DNA of 64,000 bases from Candidatus Poribacteria bacterium (GTDB taxonomy: Bacteria; Poribacteria; WGA-4E; WGA-3G): the NCBI GenBank assembly GCA_028820635.1, contig JAPPIG010000042.1, forward strand, positions 180,344 to 244,343, read 5' to 3'. Below the pieces are notes generated by a model. The model was not told the DNA's origin and made no database searches. It saw nothing but the letters and a program-made list of their open reading frames with translations. Shown here in pieces: positions 53,909 to 62,960 of this stretch. The position numbers were made by a program, and so were the translations under genes. Each line of letters begins with the position of its first letter. The stretch's first letter is position 1.

Positions 53909-55327
53909 TTATTTCAGAATATCACAAAGTTGAAAAGCACGTTGCCGATAGAGATGTTCAAACAAATTCCCTTCATGCGGACTATCCCAAGAAATTTGGT
54001 TTGTCGGGATTGCACCCAAATTTAATCTGTCAACAAAAGATGTTGATAGTAGTTCTTGAGGCAATTCGTCATCTTCAGTAATAACAGTAGCGACCAGCGT
54101 TGCTCCAATAGATTCGACGAGTTTTGCTGCTGGCACTTCAACAACACTTACAAATGGGAATGGAAATTCAGTGTTTGCTAATGGATGTTCTGGGTTTTCA
54201 CACCAAACAACCGTCGGTCTGAGGAAGGTGCAACCATCTAATTCAATTACCCGTTCACCAGATGTTAATTCAATTGCACCAGACTGTTTGAGATGTCGGT
54301 CAATCAGTGATGAGATGCTATGGGCAGCTTTTGGATTTGCCCATGCAGCAATTCCTGCCTCAGGATGGTCAAGCGGTTTCGGTTCAATAGCCGCCAAACG
54401 TTCCGCTAACGCTTCGGCAATATCATTGCCATGTGCTGTCACCCATACGCCAGAGGCATTAATGCATGATCTACCACCGTTTTTAGCAACCGATTCTACA
54501 ATGAGATCAAGATGTTGTTTCCAATTTGATTGCTGCCCTTCGTGAATGATGATTTTACTACGCCCCGGTCCATGAATTTCCACGCGTGGATCGTTTAACC
54601 ATGACTCTACAGTTGAACCACCGCCAAACAGCATAGATCTGCCACATCGAAATAAGATTTCGTTAGCACCAGGATAATCAGTTGGGTAAAAACTGAACGC
54701 TTCTGGTAGCACACCTGCTTCCATAAACGCTTGCGCTATCCGATAAGGAGTCCACGGTTCCTCACGCCCCGGTTTCAGTACTAATGGAACTTTTAAAGCA
54801 ACCGCAGGAATCCACAAAGAGTGAACACCAGGAGAATTGCTTGGCAGCACCGCACCGAGTGCATCTGTTTCACATACGTAACTTAATGTCCGCTCATTTT
54901 GAACACCCCACCCTGAGTCTAAGATTCGTAAATCAAGTCCACGTGTTAAACCATCTAAAACGGTCTCTATATTTTCTAAAACACCTTGAATCTTCCCCAT
55001 GTTTTGTTGACAGAGTGTTTCAGGTAAACCGGTTGTACCAGAAACCTGTTCGACATAATCTGTGGGGGATTGCGTACCACCACCAAGCGGAAGGTCTGCG
55101 GTAGTGAATAGACGTGCAGCATCGTTGCACATCCCAATCAACTCTGAAACGGAATGTTGTGAAAGTGTTTGCTTGTGAAGTGGTAAGTCGCGGAGGTCTT
55201 TGGCTATCAAACCAGTGTTCGCTTGGCTGACTTCAACCAAAGGTTCACCTGTTTTGATATGTGAGACACTAACGGTTTTCAAACTTCTATAAGAACGACC
55301 TGCGCGTAGAATTGGGATGTGTACCAT
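53909..55327 (-). CDS. Aldehyde dehydrogenase family / acyl-CoA reductase-like protein
   Basis: A 472-residue protein of the ALDH superfamily. The cofactor Lys185 sits in PLVLKPGREEPWTP, GGGSTVESW is near residue 236, and the nucleophile Cys288 is in KNGGRSCINASGVW. The general-base region is unusual (IIHEGQQS instead of ELGGK), which hints at an acyl-CoA reductase of the LuxC kind rather than an oxidising ALDH. An AMP-forming ligase two genes upstream would supply the activated acyl group. The ATG at 55327 lies 12 bases after the propeller stop, and the longer frame from 55381 would overlap that gene. Confidence 0.85.
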   Translation of the reverse strand: MVHIPILRAGRSYRSLKTVSVSHIKTGEPLVEVSQANTGLIAKDLRDLPLHKQTLSQHSVSELIGMCNDAARLFTTADLPLGGGTQSPTDYVEQVSGTTGLPETLCQQNMGKIQGVLENIETVLDGLTRGLDLRILDSGWGVQNERTLSYVCETDALGAVLPSNSPGVHSLWIPAVALKVPLVLKPGREEPWTPYRIAQAFMEAGVLPEAFSFYPTDYPGANEILFRCGRSMLFGGGSTVESWLNDPRVEIHGPGRSKIIIHEGQQSNWKQHLDLIVESVAKNGGRSCINASGVWVTAHGNDIAEALAERLAAIEPKPLDHPEAGIAAWANPKAAHSISSLIDRHLKQSGAIELTSGERVIELDGCTFLRPTVVWCENPEHPLANTEFPFPFVSVVEVPAAKLVESIGATLVATVITEDDELPQELLSTSFVDRLNLGAIPTNQISWDSPHEGNLFEHLYRQRAFQLCDILK

Positions 55328-55338
55328 TGTCTTTTCGA

Positions 55339-56034
55339 CTACCTTGTAATCTTTGCGACCCAACCAGAAGAAGCATCGCAATATAAGAAATCATCACCAT
55401 AGATGGATAAACCGTGCGGTTCTGGACAGTCTTCGGGAACCTCAATCACATCAAGCGGTGTACCGTCTTCAAGATCAAGTCTAACAATGACTCTATCAGA
55501 GGTGTGGGTTGACCAAAGCCCATCTTCAACACGAACCATGCCGTGTCCACGTCCATGAGGTAACGGAAGTGTCTTTTGTACAGACCAATCCGAAATTCTG
55601 ACTTTATGCGTAACCTGATTCTTAAGCGTTTGGACCCACAGATGGCCTTCATCGTAGTGGTCATATTCGATACCGTGTGTGCCACCGCCATCGGGTATCG
55701 GGTAGCGTCCAAGGGTTTCGCCAGTAGCAGGATCAACTTGGAAAACCTCACCTGTCTCAGCATCTGTATCCCGGACAGGACGCCAGCGTTCCCCAGTACC
55801 ATTCGCTGCTAACCAGAGCGAGCCTCCACCATACGTCATTCCACTCGTGTTGGAAGACTCACTCGGAATGTCACGAATGAGCTTCGGCACGGTATAATCC
55901 GGGTCTGATGTGATTTCAACCAAGGCGACTCTGTCCGTAATCTGATCAACGATCCATAAACCTTCGTCTGTAACCTGTAAACCGTTCGGGACTGAGTAGG
56001 GGGAACGAAAGACTTTTTCGATTTTTGTTATCAT
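55339..56034 (-). CDS. Six-blade beta-propeller protein (SMP-30/NHL-like)
   Basis: A 231-residue protein made of repeated strands such as PYSVPNGLQVTDEGLWIVDQ, SSNTSGMTYGGGSLWLAANG, GGGTHGIEYDHYDEGHLWV and GRGHGMVRVEDGLWSTHTSD. This is a small propeller of the SMP-30/gluconolactonase or YncE-like kind, without signal peptide. A GAGGAAC site precedes the ATG. It sits 15 bases after the selenoprotein N-like gene. Catalysis, perhaps a lactonase or lyase, is possible from the fold but no metal site can be confirmed. Confidence 0.82.
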   Translation of the reverse strand: MITKIEKVFRSPYSVPNGLQVTDEGLWIVDQITDRVALVEITSDPDYTVPKLIRDIPSESSNTSGMTYGGGSLWLAANGTGERWRPVRDTDAETGEVFQVDPATGETLGRYPIPDGGGTHGIEYDHYDEGHLWVQTLKNQVTHKVRISDWSVQKTLPLPHGRGHGMVRVEDGLWSTHTSDRVIVRLDLEDGTPLDVIEVPEDCPEPHGLSIYGDDFLYCDASSGWVAKITR

Positions 56035-56048
56035 ATTTGGGTTCCTCT

Positions 56049-57209
56049 TCAGTGTCTATCTACTTGCGCTAAAGATGACTTTAACCACCTAAAATATTCG
56101 GATTTTCGTTCATTACCAGGAAAAGATTTGTGAAACTCATTCGTGGGCAAATGTTGGATAAACTCCAATTCTGGTGTCAAAATCAGAGAGTCCACGGGAT
56201 ATACAAAATGCTCTTGGAGTTTTGTCGCTAACATAGCGGCAGCAACTCCCTTGGTACCGTCCTGTAGTTCGGGCAATTCTCGCAGTAGAACCCAAACATT
56301 GACAAAGTGGGTGTTGAGTAACTTGATGACTTTCGATGAAGAGAGCGGACCCGCTCTCAAAATTTTGCCCGACCCTCAGCACGATTCATCATCAAGGGCA
56401 CCAAACAAAACTAACGCATGGATAGGACGGTTTGTCAGTTTCGCGAGTTCGATGGTATCTTCAATTGGGTCCCACTCAATTTTAGCAAACTTGTAGAACG
56501 TAGTCGCTAACTTTTTGCGGGCTTCTTCTTCAGTGATGGCTGTTTCCCATGCTATCTCGCGTCCAGGCGTGCTTGATAAAGTGGAGAGTTCCATGCGAGG
56601 AATGAAAGCCACGTCTGCTGCCCTGAACGCATTAACATCTACATTGCTATTGCGTGCCGGAAGAAACAGAGAAAACTCTACAACTGCTCCTTCCTTTCGA
56701 TTCAGTACCAGTCGTCCTGCAAACTGTGCTGGCAACAAACGGATACCAGACGCGTCCAGCACGAACTGTGCATGAATTCGGAAGACAACTTCGGCGTAAT
56801 TGGGCGAAATTGCCCGTAAACACGCTTTTGCCCCTTCATATCTATGTGTTCTGCGGGAAAAGACGGTGATCTCCGTTGTTGCTCCCGGGTGAAACTGATA
56901 GAGGAAAGGGAGAATTCCTTTCGGGTCAAATTCCCAAATATCCCCTACATTAGCAGTCGAAGACGGTAGAAAAACTTGAAAGTCGGTTTGGCTGTAGTTC
57001 TTCAATGGGTGTGCAGGTTTAGGATTGAAAAGTTTCAACGCTTGTTCCCATTCCATATTCGCTAATTCTGGACATTTTGTTTTTGCCCGAGCAAACTGCT
57101 CCTCCGTTAATTGATGCAAGTTATAAGTAGCATCTGCGATTGGCTCCCAATGTGCTTGCAACTGCACACTCGCTGTACTGCTAAGAACATTACTAAAGTC
57201 CATTATCAC
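56049..57209 (-). CDS. Selenoprotein N-like protein with in-frame UGA (Sec278)
   Basis: The frame from GTG at 57209 (ATG at 57203 is the alternative) runs 277 codons to a TGA at 56376-56378. The same frame then stays open another 108 codons to a stop at 56049. The junction reads ALVLFGALDDESC-UGA-GSGKILRAGPLSS. This matches the SELENON signature GALDDxSCUGSG with the SCUG redox motif. The continuation (KLLNTHFVNVWVLLRELPEL) also follows the animal protein. Selenocysteine is therefore expected at residue 278, next to Cys277, in a thioredoxin-like fold. No signal peptide, EF-hand or transmembrane segment is evident. It lies between an AMP-forming ligase gene and a beta-propeller gene. The selenocysteine tRNA and SelAB genes are not in the window. 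A gene finder would wrongly split it in two. Confidence 0.9.
56341..56358 (-). promoter_or_regulatory. Putative bacterial SECIS hairpin
   Basis: Reading the minus strand, 17 bases after the UGA (56378-56376), GAGAGCG pairs perfectly with CGCUCUC around a GGUC loop. The stem can extend by one pair to leave a GU loop. Bacterial SECIS elements lie in the coding region directly behind the UGA and have a conserved G at the start of the apical loop; the Escherichia coli fdhF loop also contains GGUC. The position of the loop, about 25 bases downstream, fits SelB binding. Confidence 0.75.
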
Positions 57210-57239
57210 CTTATTTTTTCTCCTGTTTGTTAGGACGAT

Positions 57240-58313
57240 TTAGTAAACACCTACTACAACACTCTCTTGCAGTTCAGAAAGCAGACGTAGATTTTCAACG
57301 CCATCCCAAGGATATTCAGGAATCGGTTCAGCGCGTTCCGCTTCGTCACGCTCCAGAAAACGAGGTATGAAAAATTCCTTTGTCAAGGTCGTGAGCATCA
57401 CGCGTCCGGTTTCACCGTAATCAACAAGTTGTTCCGGATTTTCAGGGTTAACCAATTCTATAACTGCACGCGGTTGCGGCGGATAATAGATAATCGCATA
57501 GTTGTCAGCAGGATCAAAGGGTTTACAAGTGGCTAATCCCATAAGCGTATTACCGTAGGTCGGCACAAAATCAATTCCCGGCACGAGTTCCTCACGTGCG
57601 AAACGGTGGAATTGCGCGTCCATTTCGGTACCGCCACAGAAGATACCTTTTATACCAACTTTTTCTAATGAAATTTTCTCACATAAGGCTTCCAACAGTT
57701 TAGGTGTGGTAAATAGACATTGAACGTTCTCATGTGCTTTTAGAACGTTAAGTGCTTGTGAGATAACGTGGCTCTTATACGCATCTAATTCCTGATGTTT
57801 CCCGTAACGCACAAGCTGGTTCACCCAGCGCGGATCAAGGTCAACAAGGAAACAGATACCGCCACGATGCTGTGCAAGGTGTTCTACAGCAAGTCTTAAT
57901 CGACGTGGTCCGGTGGGACCTAACATTAGCCAATCGCTTCCGGGTGGAAAACTTTCATCGGATAATGTTTCACTGAACAACTCGTAATCAATATGGAAAT
58001 CTCGGATACTGATACGACATTTCGGTATACCTGTTGAGCCACCGGTTTCAAAAACATAGATCGGTTTATCGGCATACGCTTTTGGAACCCACCGTCTCAC
58101 AGGACCACCACGAAGCCATTCATCTTGGAAATGTCCAAGACATTTGAGATTGGCATAACCATCAATCTCTTTTCGTGGATCAAAATCCAAGTTCTCTGCG
58201 AATTCTAACCAGAAAGGACATCCGGTTTCTGGACTAAAGTGCCAGTTAACAATCTCCCGAACATGTGCGTCAAGTGTCATTCGGCCGTTTTCAATTTTTT
58301 CGGAAAGGTTCAT
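57240..58313 (-). CDS. AMP-forming acyl ligase, PaaK/LuxE-like
   Basis: A 357-residue adenylate-forming enzyme. The P-loop reads YVFETGGSTGIPKCRIS near residue 82. FCGGTEMDAQFHRFAREE and a YGNTLMGLATC segment mark the A4-A5 region. VDYGETGRVMLTTLTKEFFI precedes the C-terminal end. The mobile lid domain is short, as in LuxE and archaic phenylacetate-CoA ligases. The ATG at 58313 is favoured over a longer frame because it follows a GAGCAG site and clears the neighbouring gene. It starts the operon with the selenoprotein N-like gene, propeller, aldehyde dehydrogenase and sulfatase. Substrate unknown. Confidence 0.85.
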   Translation of the reverse strand: MNLSEKIENGRMTLDAHVREIVNWHFSPETGCPFWLEFAENLDFDPRKEIDGYANLKCLGHFQDEWLRGGPVRRWVPKAYADKPIYVFETGGSTGIPKCRISIRDFHIDYELFSETLSDESFPPGSDWLMLGPTGPRRLRLAVEHLAQHRGGICFLVDLDPRWVNQLVRYGKHQELDAYKSHVISQALNVLKAHENVQCLFTTPKLLEALCEKISLEKVGIKGIFCGGTEMDAQFHRFAREELVPGIDFVPTYGNTLMGLATCKPFDPADNYAIIYYPPQPRAVIELVNPENPEQLVDYGETGRVMLTTLTKEFFIPRFLERDEAERAEPIPEYPWDGVENLRLLSELQESVVVGVY

Positions 58314-58360
58314 TTCTGCTCTTCTATTGTGATTAGTTTGTAAAAGGATTCGGTTAGATC

Positions 58361-58966
58361 TTAGGCTTTTTGTGCTACCATACTTGCAAGGATACCGAGA
58401 ACTTTGTCGCACCGTTCAATTTGGTAGGGTAGCATGTCAATGTCAAGTTTTTTACCTTCCAATTTTAGGAATCGCCATTCTGTGCCTGAAGTGGTAGCAC
58501 CATAAACGCATGGAATGTCATTTCCTTCTTCCGCGTTAAAGTATTGGGCAGCAACCATTTCTGCTACACACTGTCCAAGCCCAATTTCAAGGTTATCGTT
58601 CTTTGCTTCAACAAGGACAATAATCGGTGCCTCCAAATTAAATTGGACAGGTGAAAGGCTTACCACAAAGTCACAAACACCGGTCAATCCGCTCTCATCA
58701 TCAACGCTGAAGTCTATCCCAGAAAAAAGACTAATACTATGGTCTAACTGCTCACGGAGTTCGACAAGAACATGGGCAACAATCAGTTCAGACTTTGCCT
58801 TCTCAGTTCCAATTGCGGTCGCTAATGGTATGTTTCGAGCTAACAAGGATGTAAGTAACTCGCCGGGAGCGACTGGTTCTGTATCAGAAAAAAGTCCAGC
58901 GGTATCAACCTCTTCAAGTTCAAATGCTGCCCGCACAGATGGTAAAGTAAAGTTGCTATATACCAT
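58361..58966 (-). CDS. PD-(D/E)XK-like hypothetical protein
   Basis: A 201-residue protein of unknown family. A nuclease-like core is visible: Asp99 in TGVCDFVVSLSP and Glu120-x-Lys122 in IIVLVEAKNDNLEIGLGQC, followed by a helix (VAEMVAAQYFNAEEGNDIP) that resembles the Gln-containing helix of the fold. The Glu61 region KAKSELIVAHVLVEL may supply the first acidic residue. An AGGGA site lies nine bases before the ATG at 58966. It precedes the ligase gene by 47 bases on the same strand and may or may not belong to that operon. Confidence 0.7.
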   Translation of the reverse strand: MVYSNFTLPSVRAAFELEEVDTAGLFSDTEPVAPGELLTSLLARNIPLATAIGTEKAKSELIVAHVLVELREQLDHSISLFSGIDFSVDDESGLTGVCDFVVSLSPVQFNLEAPIIVLVEAKNDNLEIGLGQCVAEMVAAQYFNAEEGNDIPCVYGATTSGTEWRFLKLEGKKLDIDMLPYQIERCDKVLGILASMVAQKA

Positions 58967-59028
58967 GTAAGTATCCCTTACTTTGGGACATGAAATAGAT
59001 TCCAAATGAATCGTTGACTTTAGAACCT

Positions 59029-60549
59029 CTATTCAGAAATTGCAATCAACCGATTACGGGTTACGATGTAAAGCACACCATCCTTTGCCACGGGTGTGGT
59101 ATAAACTGAACTCCCCATATTGAATTCATCAAGTACCACTTTCGTTTTGCCTGTTTTTAAGATGACAACATCACCATCTTCATCGCCAAGATAGACCTTA
59201 CCATCAACAACGTAAGGCGAACCCCAGATAGCGGCAAAGGTATCATGCGTCCAGAACAGATCGCCAGTTTTTACATCCAAGCAGTAGAGAAATCCGCTTA
59301 AATCAGAGATATAGAGAAGCCCTTCGTGAATAGCAACGGTAGACATTGTTCGATTGAACTGTTCATCTCCAAAGTGCCATACCGCAGCGGTTGAGGTCGT
59401 ATCACCTTTTTGTGAAGCGTCAATGCACCAGAGGTGTCCAACGCCTTCACCATGCTCTGGATCTTGTCCAACAGCAAGATAAACTTTGTCGTCATGAACG
59501 ACTGGTGTGGAAATGATGTTGTTCCGTGTGCCACGTCCACCAAGTTCCCATTCAGAATCTTTTGGGTTGCAGTCAAACTTCCAGATTATCTTGCCGGTTT
59601 CCGGTTCAAACGAGTAGACCCAACCATCGCCGCCGGGAATAATGACTTGTGGGACACCTTTGATAACACCGTAAGCTGGATTTGACCACTGTCCGTGTAG
59701 TATATTTTCTCCAGGGGAGGCATCTTCCCAAACCAATTCACCAGTGTTTTTATTCAATGCGATAAAACTTGGGGCATCGGGAACAGGGATATGGATATGT
59801 GTTTCATCAACACCGTTGCTTGTTTCCAAGAAAAGCAGGTCTCCGACAGCAAGCGGAGAACAAGTAGCGAGGTTGTGCGGAAAAACGTCCAACTCATCCA
59901 TCATATCATAAATCCAGATGATGTCCCCGTCAATTTCACTTGTCTCGGTTTCGTCTTTAAAGGGTCCGTCATTTTCGCCATCAAGAAAGCCTTCTGTATC
60001 AACACAAACAACTTCACAGCGGTTAGAGATGTAGTAGAGTCTATCGCCCTCAATATATGGCGTTGAACAGATTCCCTGCAGAGGCCAGTCGTTAACGCGT
60101 CCTGAAAGGAGTTTTGTATGTGTGATTTGCCACAGAAATTCGCCATCGGATTCTCGAAACGCCATGAGATTCCCACGGTCACCCGTCAATTTCGGATTTT
60201 TCAGGGCATCGTTATTCGTTCCAACAAAAATTTTGCCGCCGCTGATGAGGGGACCCGCGTAACTTTGTGAACCGAGTTCTGCTACCCATTTGATATTTTC
60301 ACCTGTTTCCAGATTCCATTTTGCTGGAATGTTTTTCTCATCCGAAACCATGTTACGACTTAACGTACCACCCCATAGAGCAATTTCTTTATCAGCAGAT
60401 TTATGGGAGTCTGCAAAACTGTTTGGCACTTGAAATACACTGAGAAGACCGAATGTCAGAACGAAGAGGACAAACGAATACGAATGCACACCGTAACTAT
60501 TATTTCTTATAGCGATGCTTTTAGCACCGCTTTTCCATTCAAAAATCAT
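59029..60549 (-). CDS. Secreted PQQ-type beta-propeller protein 2
   Basis: A 506-residue protein with an N-terminal extension and a signal peptide (YSFVLFVLTFGLLSVFQVP, cleavage near FADS). Repeated blades follow, with tryptophans in DGEFLWQITHTKLLSG, GKIIWKFDCNPKDSE and GDLFWTHDTFAAIWG and with TG turns. Family members with LWGGTLSRNMVS-type openings are common in planctomycete-like bacteria and are probably periplasmic. It starts three bases after the lipoprotein gene and ends the three-gene unit. Confidence 0.88.
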   Translation of the reverse strand: MIFEWKSGAKSIAIRNNSYGVHSYSFVLFVLTFGLLSVFQVPNSFADSHKSADKEIALWGGTLSRNMVSDEKNIPAKWNLETGENIKWVAELGSQSYAGPLISGGKIFVGTNNDALKNPKLTGDRGNLMAFRESDGEFLWQITHTKLLSGRVNDWPLQGICSTPYIEGDRLYYISNRCEVVCVDTEGFLDGENDGPFKDETETSEIDGDIIWIYDMMDELDVFPHNLATCSPLAVGDLLFLETSNGVDETHIHIPVPDAPSFIALNKNTGELVWEDASPGENILHGQWSNPAYGVIKGVPQVIIPGGDGWVYSFEPETGKIIWKFDCNPKDSEWELGGRGTRNNIISTPVVHDDKVYLAVGQDPEHGEGVGHLWCIDASQKGDTTSTAAVWHFGDEQFNRTMSTVAIHEGLLYISDLSGFLYCLDVKTGDLFWTHDTFAAIWGSPYVVDGKVYLGDEDGDVVILKTGKTKVVLDEFNMGSSVYTTPVAKDGVLYIVTRNRLIAISE

Positions 60550-60552
60550 ACA

Positions 60553-61506
60553 TCACCATACCTTTAGATTATCATAATAGATTTCAGTCGCGGAATAGGC
60601 ATAGATACCTGGACTACCTTCTCGATTCGGGAGAGGGTCTTCAGCAGTGATCGTCCATTCATCTGGTTCCGATTCGCTGGTGCGCCATACCTTACCACTA
60701 ATTACCGCTTTTTCATCAATAACTTCGACCTTCATTTTCATTGTATACCAAACGTCTGCCTCCCATGCGAAGTCAATCGTTTTTGCCATGCGCAAATCGG
60801 ATGCCCACGACCGGATTTGAAGACGTTGCTGCCTACCTTGCATATCCAACGTATAGCGGTTTGCAATTAAGCCCATATCTGGTAATCGCCGTTTATATCT
60901 CGTCCCCAACAGGTCAACTTGAATCTGATAGTCTTTCATTGTTGGAGGGCCGATGTAGACGTTTGACTTGTTCAAACCACGTTGAACAGGTGTCTTGACT
61001 AAAACCCTGTTGCCATTTTTTTCACGAACAAAATATTTGTTTGTAGCAGCGATCCAGTGTGAAGGTGTTTTTTCAAGTTCAACGTTTTCAAAGTCTTCTG
61101 TCCAAGGTAGTGGCGGAATAACTCTAATCCGAGTAGTTGCTTTTAACTCGCCAGATTGTGCCGTGACTGTGCCTGCATGCGGACCAACACTATTATCAGG
61201 TGTGAACTGGTTGTCCTCAAGTGTTCCAGTTAAACCTGTGAGAGACCATTCTATTGTGCCAACTGCACTTGTCTGTCTCCCATTCGCATCAAACGCGATA
61301 ACGTTGAGTTCAACAGGATCACCTGATGTAATAGTTTCGGCAGGGGTGAGCAGGAGTGCGACTGCAGGGTCAGTGCTCATCGTGGGTGCTTCAATCTCTT
61401 TGGTAGCACACCCGACAGCAAAAAGGCAAATTATCAGACTTGCAAAAAGCGTATATTGTCCAAAAACAGAAACTTTCCATCTTGCTATAAAACAAAATTT
61501 TTTCAT
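60553..61506 (-). CDS. Lipoprotein with Ig-like and LamG/DUF1080-like domains
   Basis: A 317-residue lipoprotein with lipidation Cys33 in CLFAVGC. Residues 45-125 form an Ig-like or cadherin-type beta domain (SGDPVELNVIAFDANGRQ, then TTRIRVIPP). The rest is a concanavalin-like beta-sandwich (WTEDFENVELEKTPSHWIA, then YYDNLKVW at the end). These proteins are attached to the outer membrane and often bind glycans. The ATG overlaps the stop of the upstream propeller gene (TAATG), and the next gene starts three bases after its stop, so the three are an operon. Confidence 0.82.
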   Translation of the reverse strand: MKKFCFIARWKVSVFGQYTLFASLIICLFAVGCATKEIEAPTMSTDPAVALLLTPAETITSGDPVELNVIAFDANGRQTSAVGTIEWSLTGLTGTLEDNQFTPDNSVGPHAGTVTAQSGELKATTRIRVIPPLPWTEDFENVELEKTPSHWIAATNKYFVREKNGNRVLVKTPVQRGLNKSNVYIGPPTMKDYQIQVDLLGTRYKRRLPDMGLIANRYTLDMQGRQQRLQIRSWASDLRMAKTIDFAWEADVWYTMKMKVEVIDEKAVISGKVWRTSESEPDEWTITAEDPLPNREGSPGIYAYSATEIYYDNLKVW

Positions 61507-62843
61507 TATTTCCTCCCTACACAGTAGAGACGTTCTTCAGTAGTGAAATAGATTCGTCCATCAGCAATAGCAGGTGAACCGAAGATTTCAACATAGTGAT
61601 CATCTTCTTCTCGACTTATTTCTTGGACACTGAGCGACTCACAGTCATCCGTACCGGGTTGAAGGATATGGAATTTACCGTTGACTTCAGTAACATACAA
61701 TTTTCCATCAGCCCATACAGGTGATCCTTTTCCAACGGTACCGATGCTATGCTGCCATAATACTTTTCCGGTTTCTGCATTCAGACAGTGAATATTTGCT
61801 GAGTTATCAACGACATAGAGTTGCCCGTTTTTAAGTGTAGGTGAAGCATAACCAACCCCGACCCCATCATATCGCCATACCTCATGGGTAGCGGTAACAT
61901 CTCCGTTACCAGTTGCATCAATGCAGACAACACGTCCCATAGCCGTAGTGTCAAAATTTTCTTCGCTATGAGAAGCATAAACCTTTGTGCCAGCCACAAG
62001 GACAGAGGTATTGATACCGCGCTTACTTAGTTTGAAACCCCACACCATTTCACCAGTGGTCTGTTTCATAGCGTAGATGCCTCCATCAGCATTGCCACCA
62101 ATAATAAGTGTTTGTCCATTGATTTCGGTGACAACTGGCGTGGAATAGGTTGTGTCAAGCGGTCTGCCGCCGGGTGTTGAGACCCAAATCAGATCACCAT
62201 TCCGTTTGTCAAATGCAAAGTAGCGGTGCCTTGGGATAGATTGGTTTCCCCATCCCACATTCAGATAACTGATAACAACAAGGTTGCCAGCAATTACAGG
62301 AGTGTGAACGCGTCCACCGTAACCAGAAATCCGCCCATATTCCTCTGTGAGTGAACGTGACCACACAATATTTCCATCTTTATCATAGCAAATAAAAAGT
62401 CCCTGAACGCCATGTATGTAGATATTACCGGTTTCTGTATCCCCGACAGGATTTGTCCAACCGACACGGTTGAATGTAATAGTGGTATGAAATACGTTAA
62501 ATTGATGAATCCATAACAGATCACCGGTTTTCGCATCAAAACAAGCAATGCGTTCCTGTTCAGTTATATCCTTGCCAACACGTCCGAGGACATAGACTCT
62601 ATCGTTGAGCACAACCGGTGTGGACCGTCCTATAAAATCTGCCTGCCAGAGCAGGTTTTCTCCGTCAACTGACCAGTTAGATATTAGTCCAGTTTCTGCA
62701 GATGTGCCATCCTGATTAGGTCCTCGCCAACTTGGCCAATCGTCGGCATAAACTAACACAGGCGTAACGATTAAAAGAAAAAAGAAAAAAATCCGATAAT
62801 ATATCGGTATGCATTTATGCAAAGTATTATTCCCCCTATCCAT
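61506..62843 (-). CDS. Secreted PQQ-type beta-propeller protein 1
   Basis: A 445-residue propeller with a signal peptide (IFFFFLLIVTPVLVYA) and the family opening DDWPSWRGPNQDGTS, followed by eight-blade-type repeats such as GDLLWIHQFNVFHTT, GEMVWGFKLSKRGIN and GKVLWQHSIGTVGKG, each ending in a SPVW/STPVV strand. Proteins with WPSWRGPNQDG openings are abundant in Planctomycetes and related groups. The gene is the first of the propeller-lipoprotein-propeller operon. The exact start is uncertain because no good ribosome site is present. Confidence 0.88.
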   Translation of the reverse strand: MDRGNNTLHKCIPIYYRIFFFFLLIVTPVLVYADDWPSWRGPNQDGTSAETGLISNWSVDGENLLWQADFIGRSTPVVLNDRVYVLGRVGKDITEQERIACFDAKTGDLLWIHQFNVFHTTITFNRVGWTNPVGDTETGNIYIHGVQGLFICYDKDGNIVWSRSLTEEYGRISGYGGRVHTPVIAGNLVVISYLNVGWGNQSIPRHRYFAFDKRNGDLIWVSTPGGRPLDTTYSTPVVTEINGQTLIIGGNADGGIYAMKQTTGEMVWGFKLSKRGINTSVLVAGTKVYASHSEENFDTTAMGRVVCIDATGNGDVTATHEVWRYDGVGVGYASPTLKNGQLYVVDNSANIHCLNAETGKVLWQHSIGTVGKGSPVWADGKLYVTEVNGKFHILQPGTDDCESLSVQEISREEDDHYVEIFGSPAIADGRIYFTTEERLYCVGRK

Positions 62844-62960
62844 TTATTATGTGATTATGTGAAATTAAGACGACTGTGATGTCTTAATGTTTAAGTTGCG
62901 CCTCTAAGATAAAATGAATTGACCAGGTGTATCTGGTAATGTCAACGAATGTAAGCTTGT

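Noticed and set aside
56376..56378. UGA as an ordinary stop ending a truncated gene
   Set aside because: The same frame continues for 108 codons with sequence matching the family, the residue before it is the conserved Cys of SCUG, and a SECIS-like hairpin follows.
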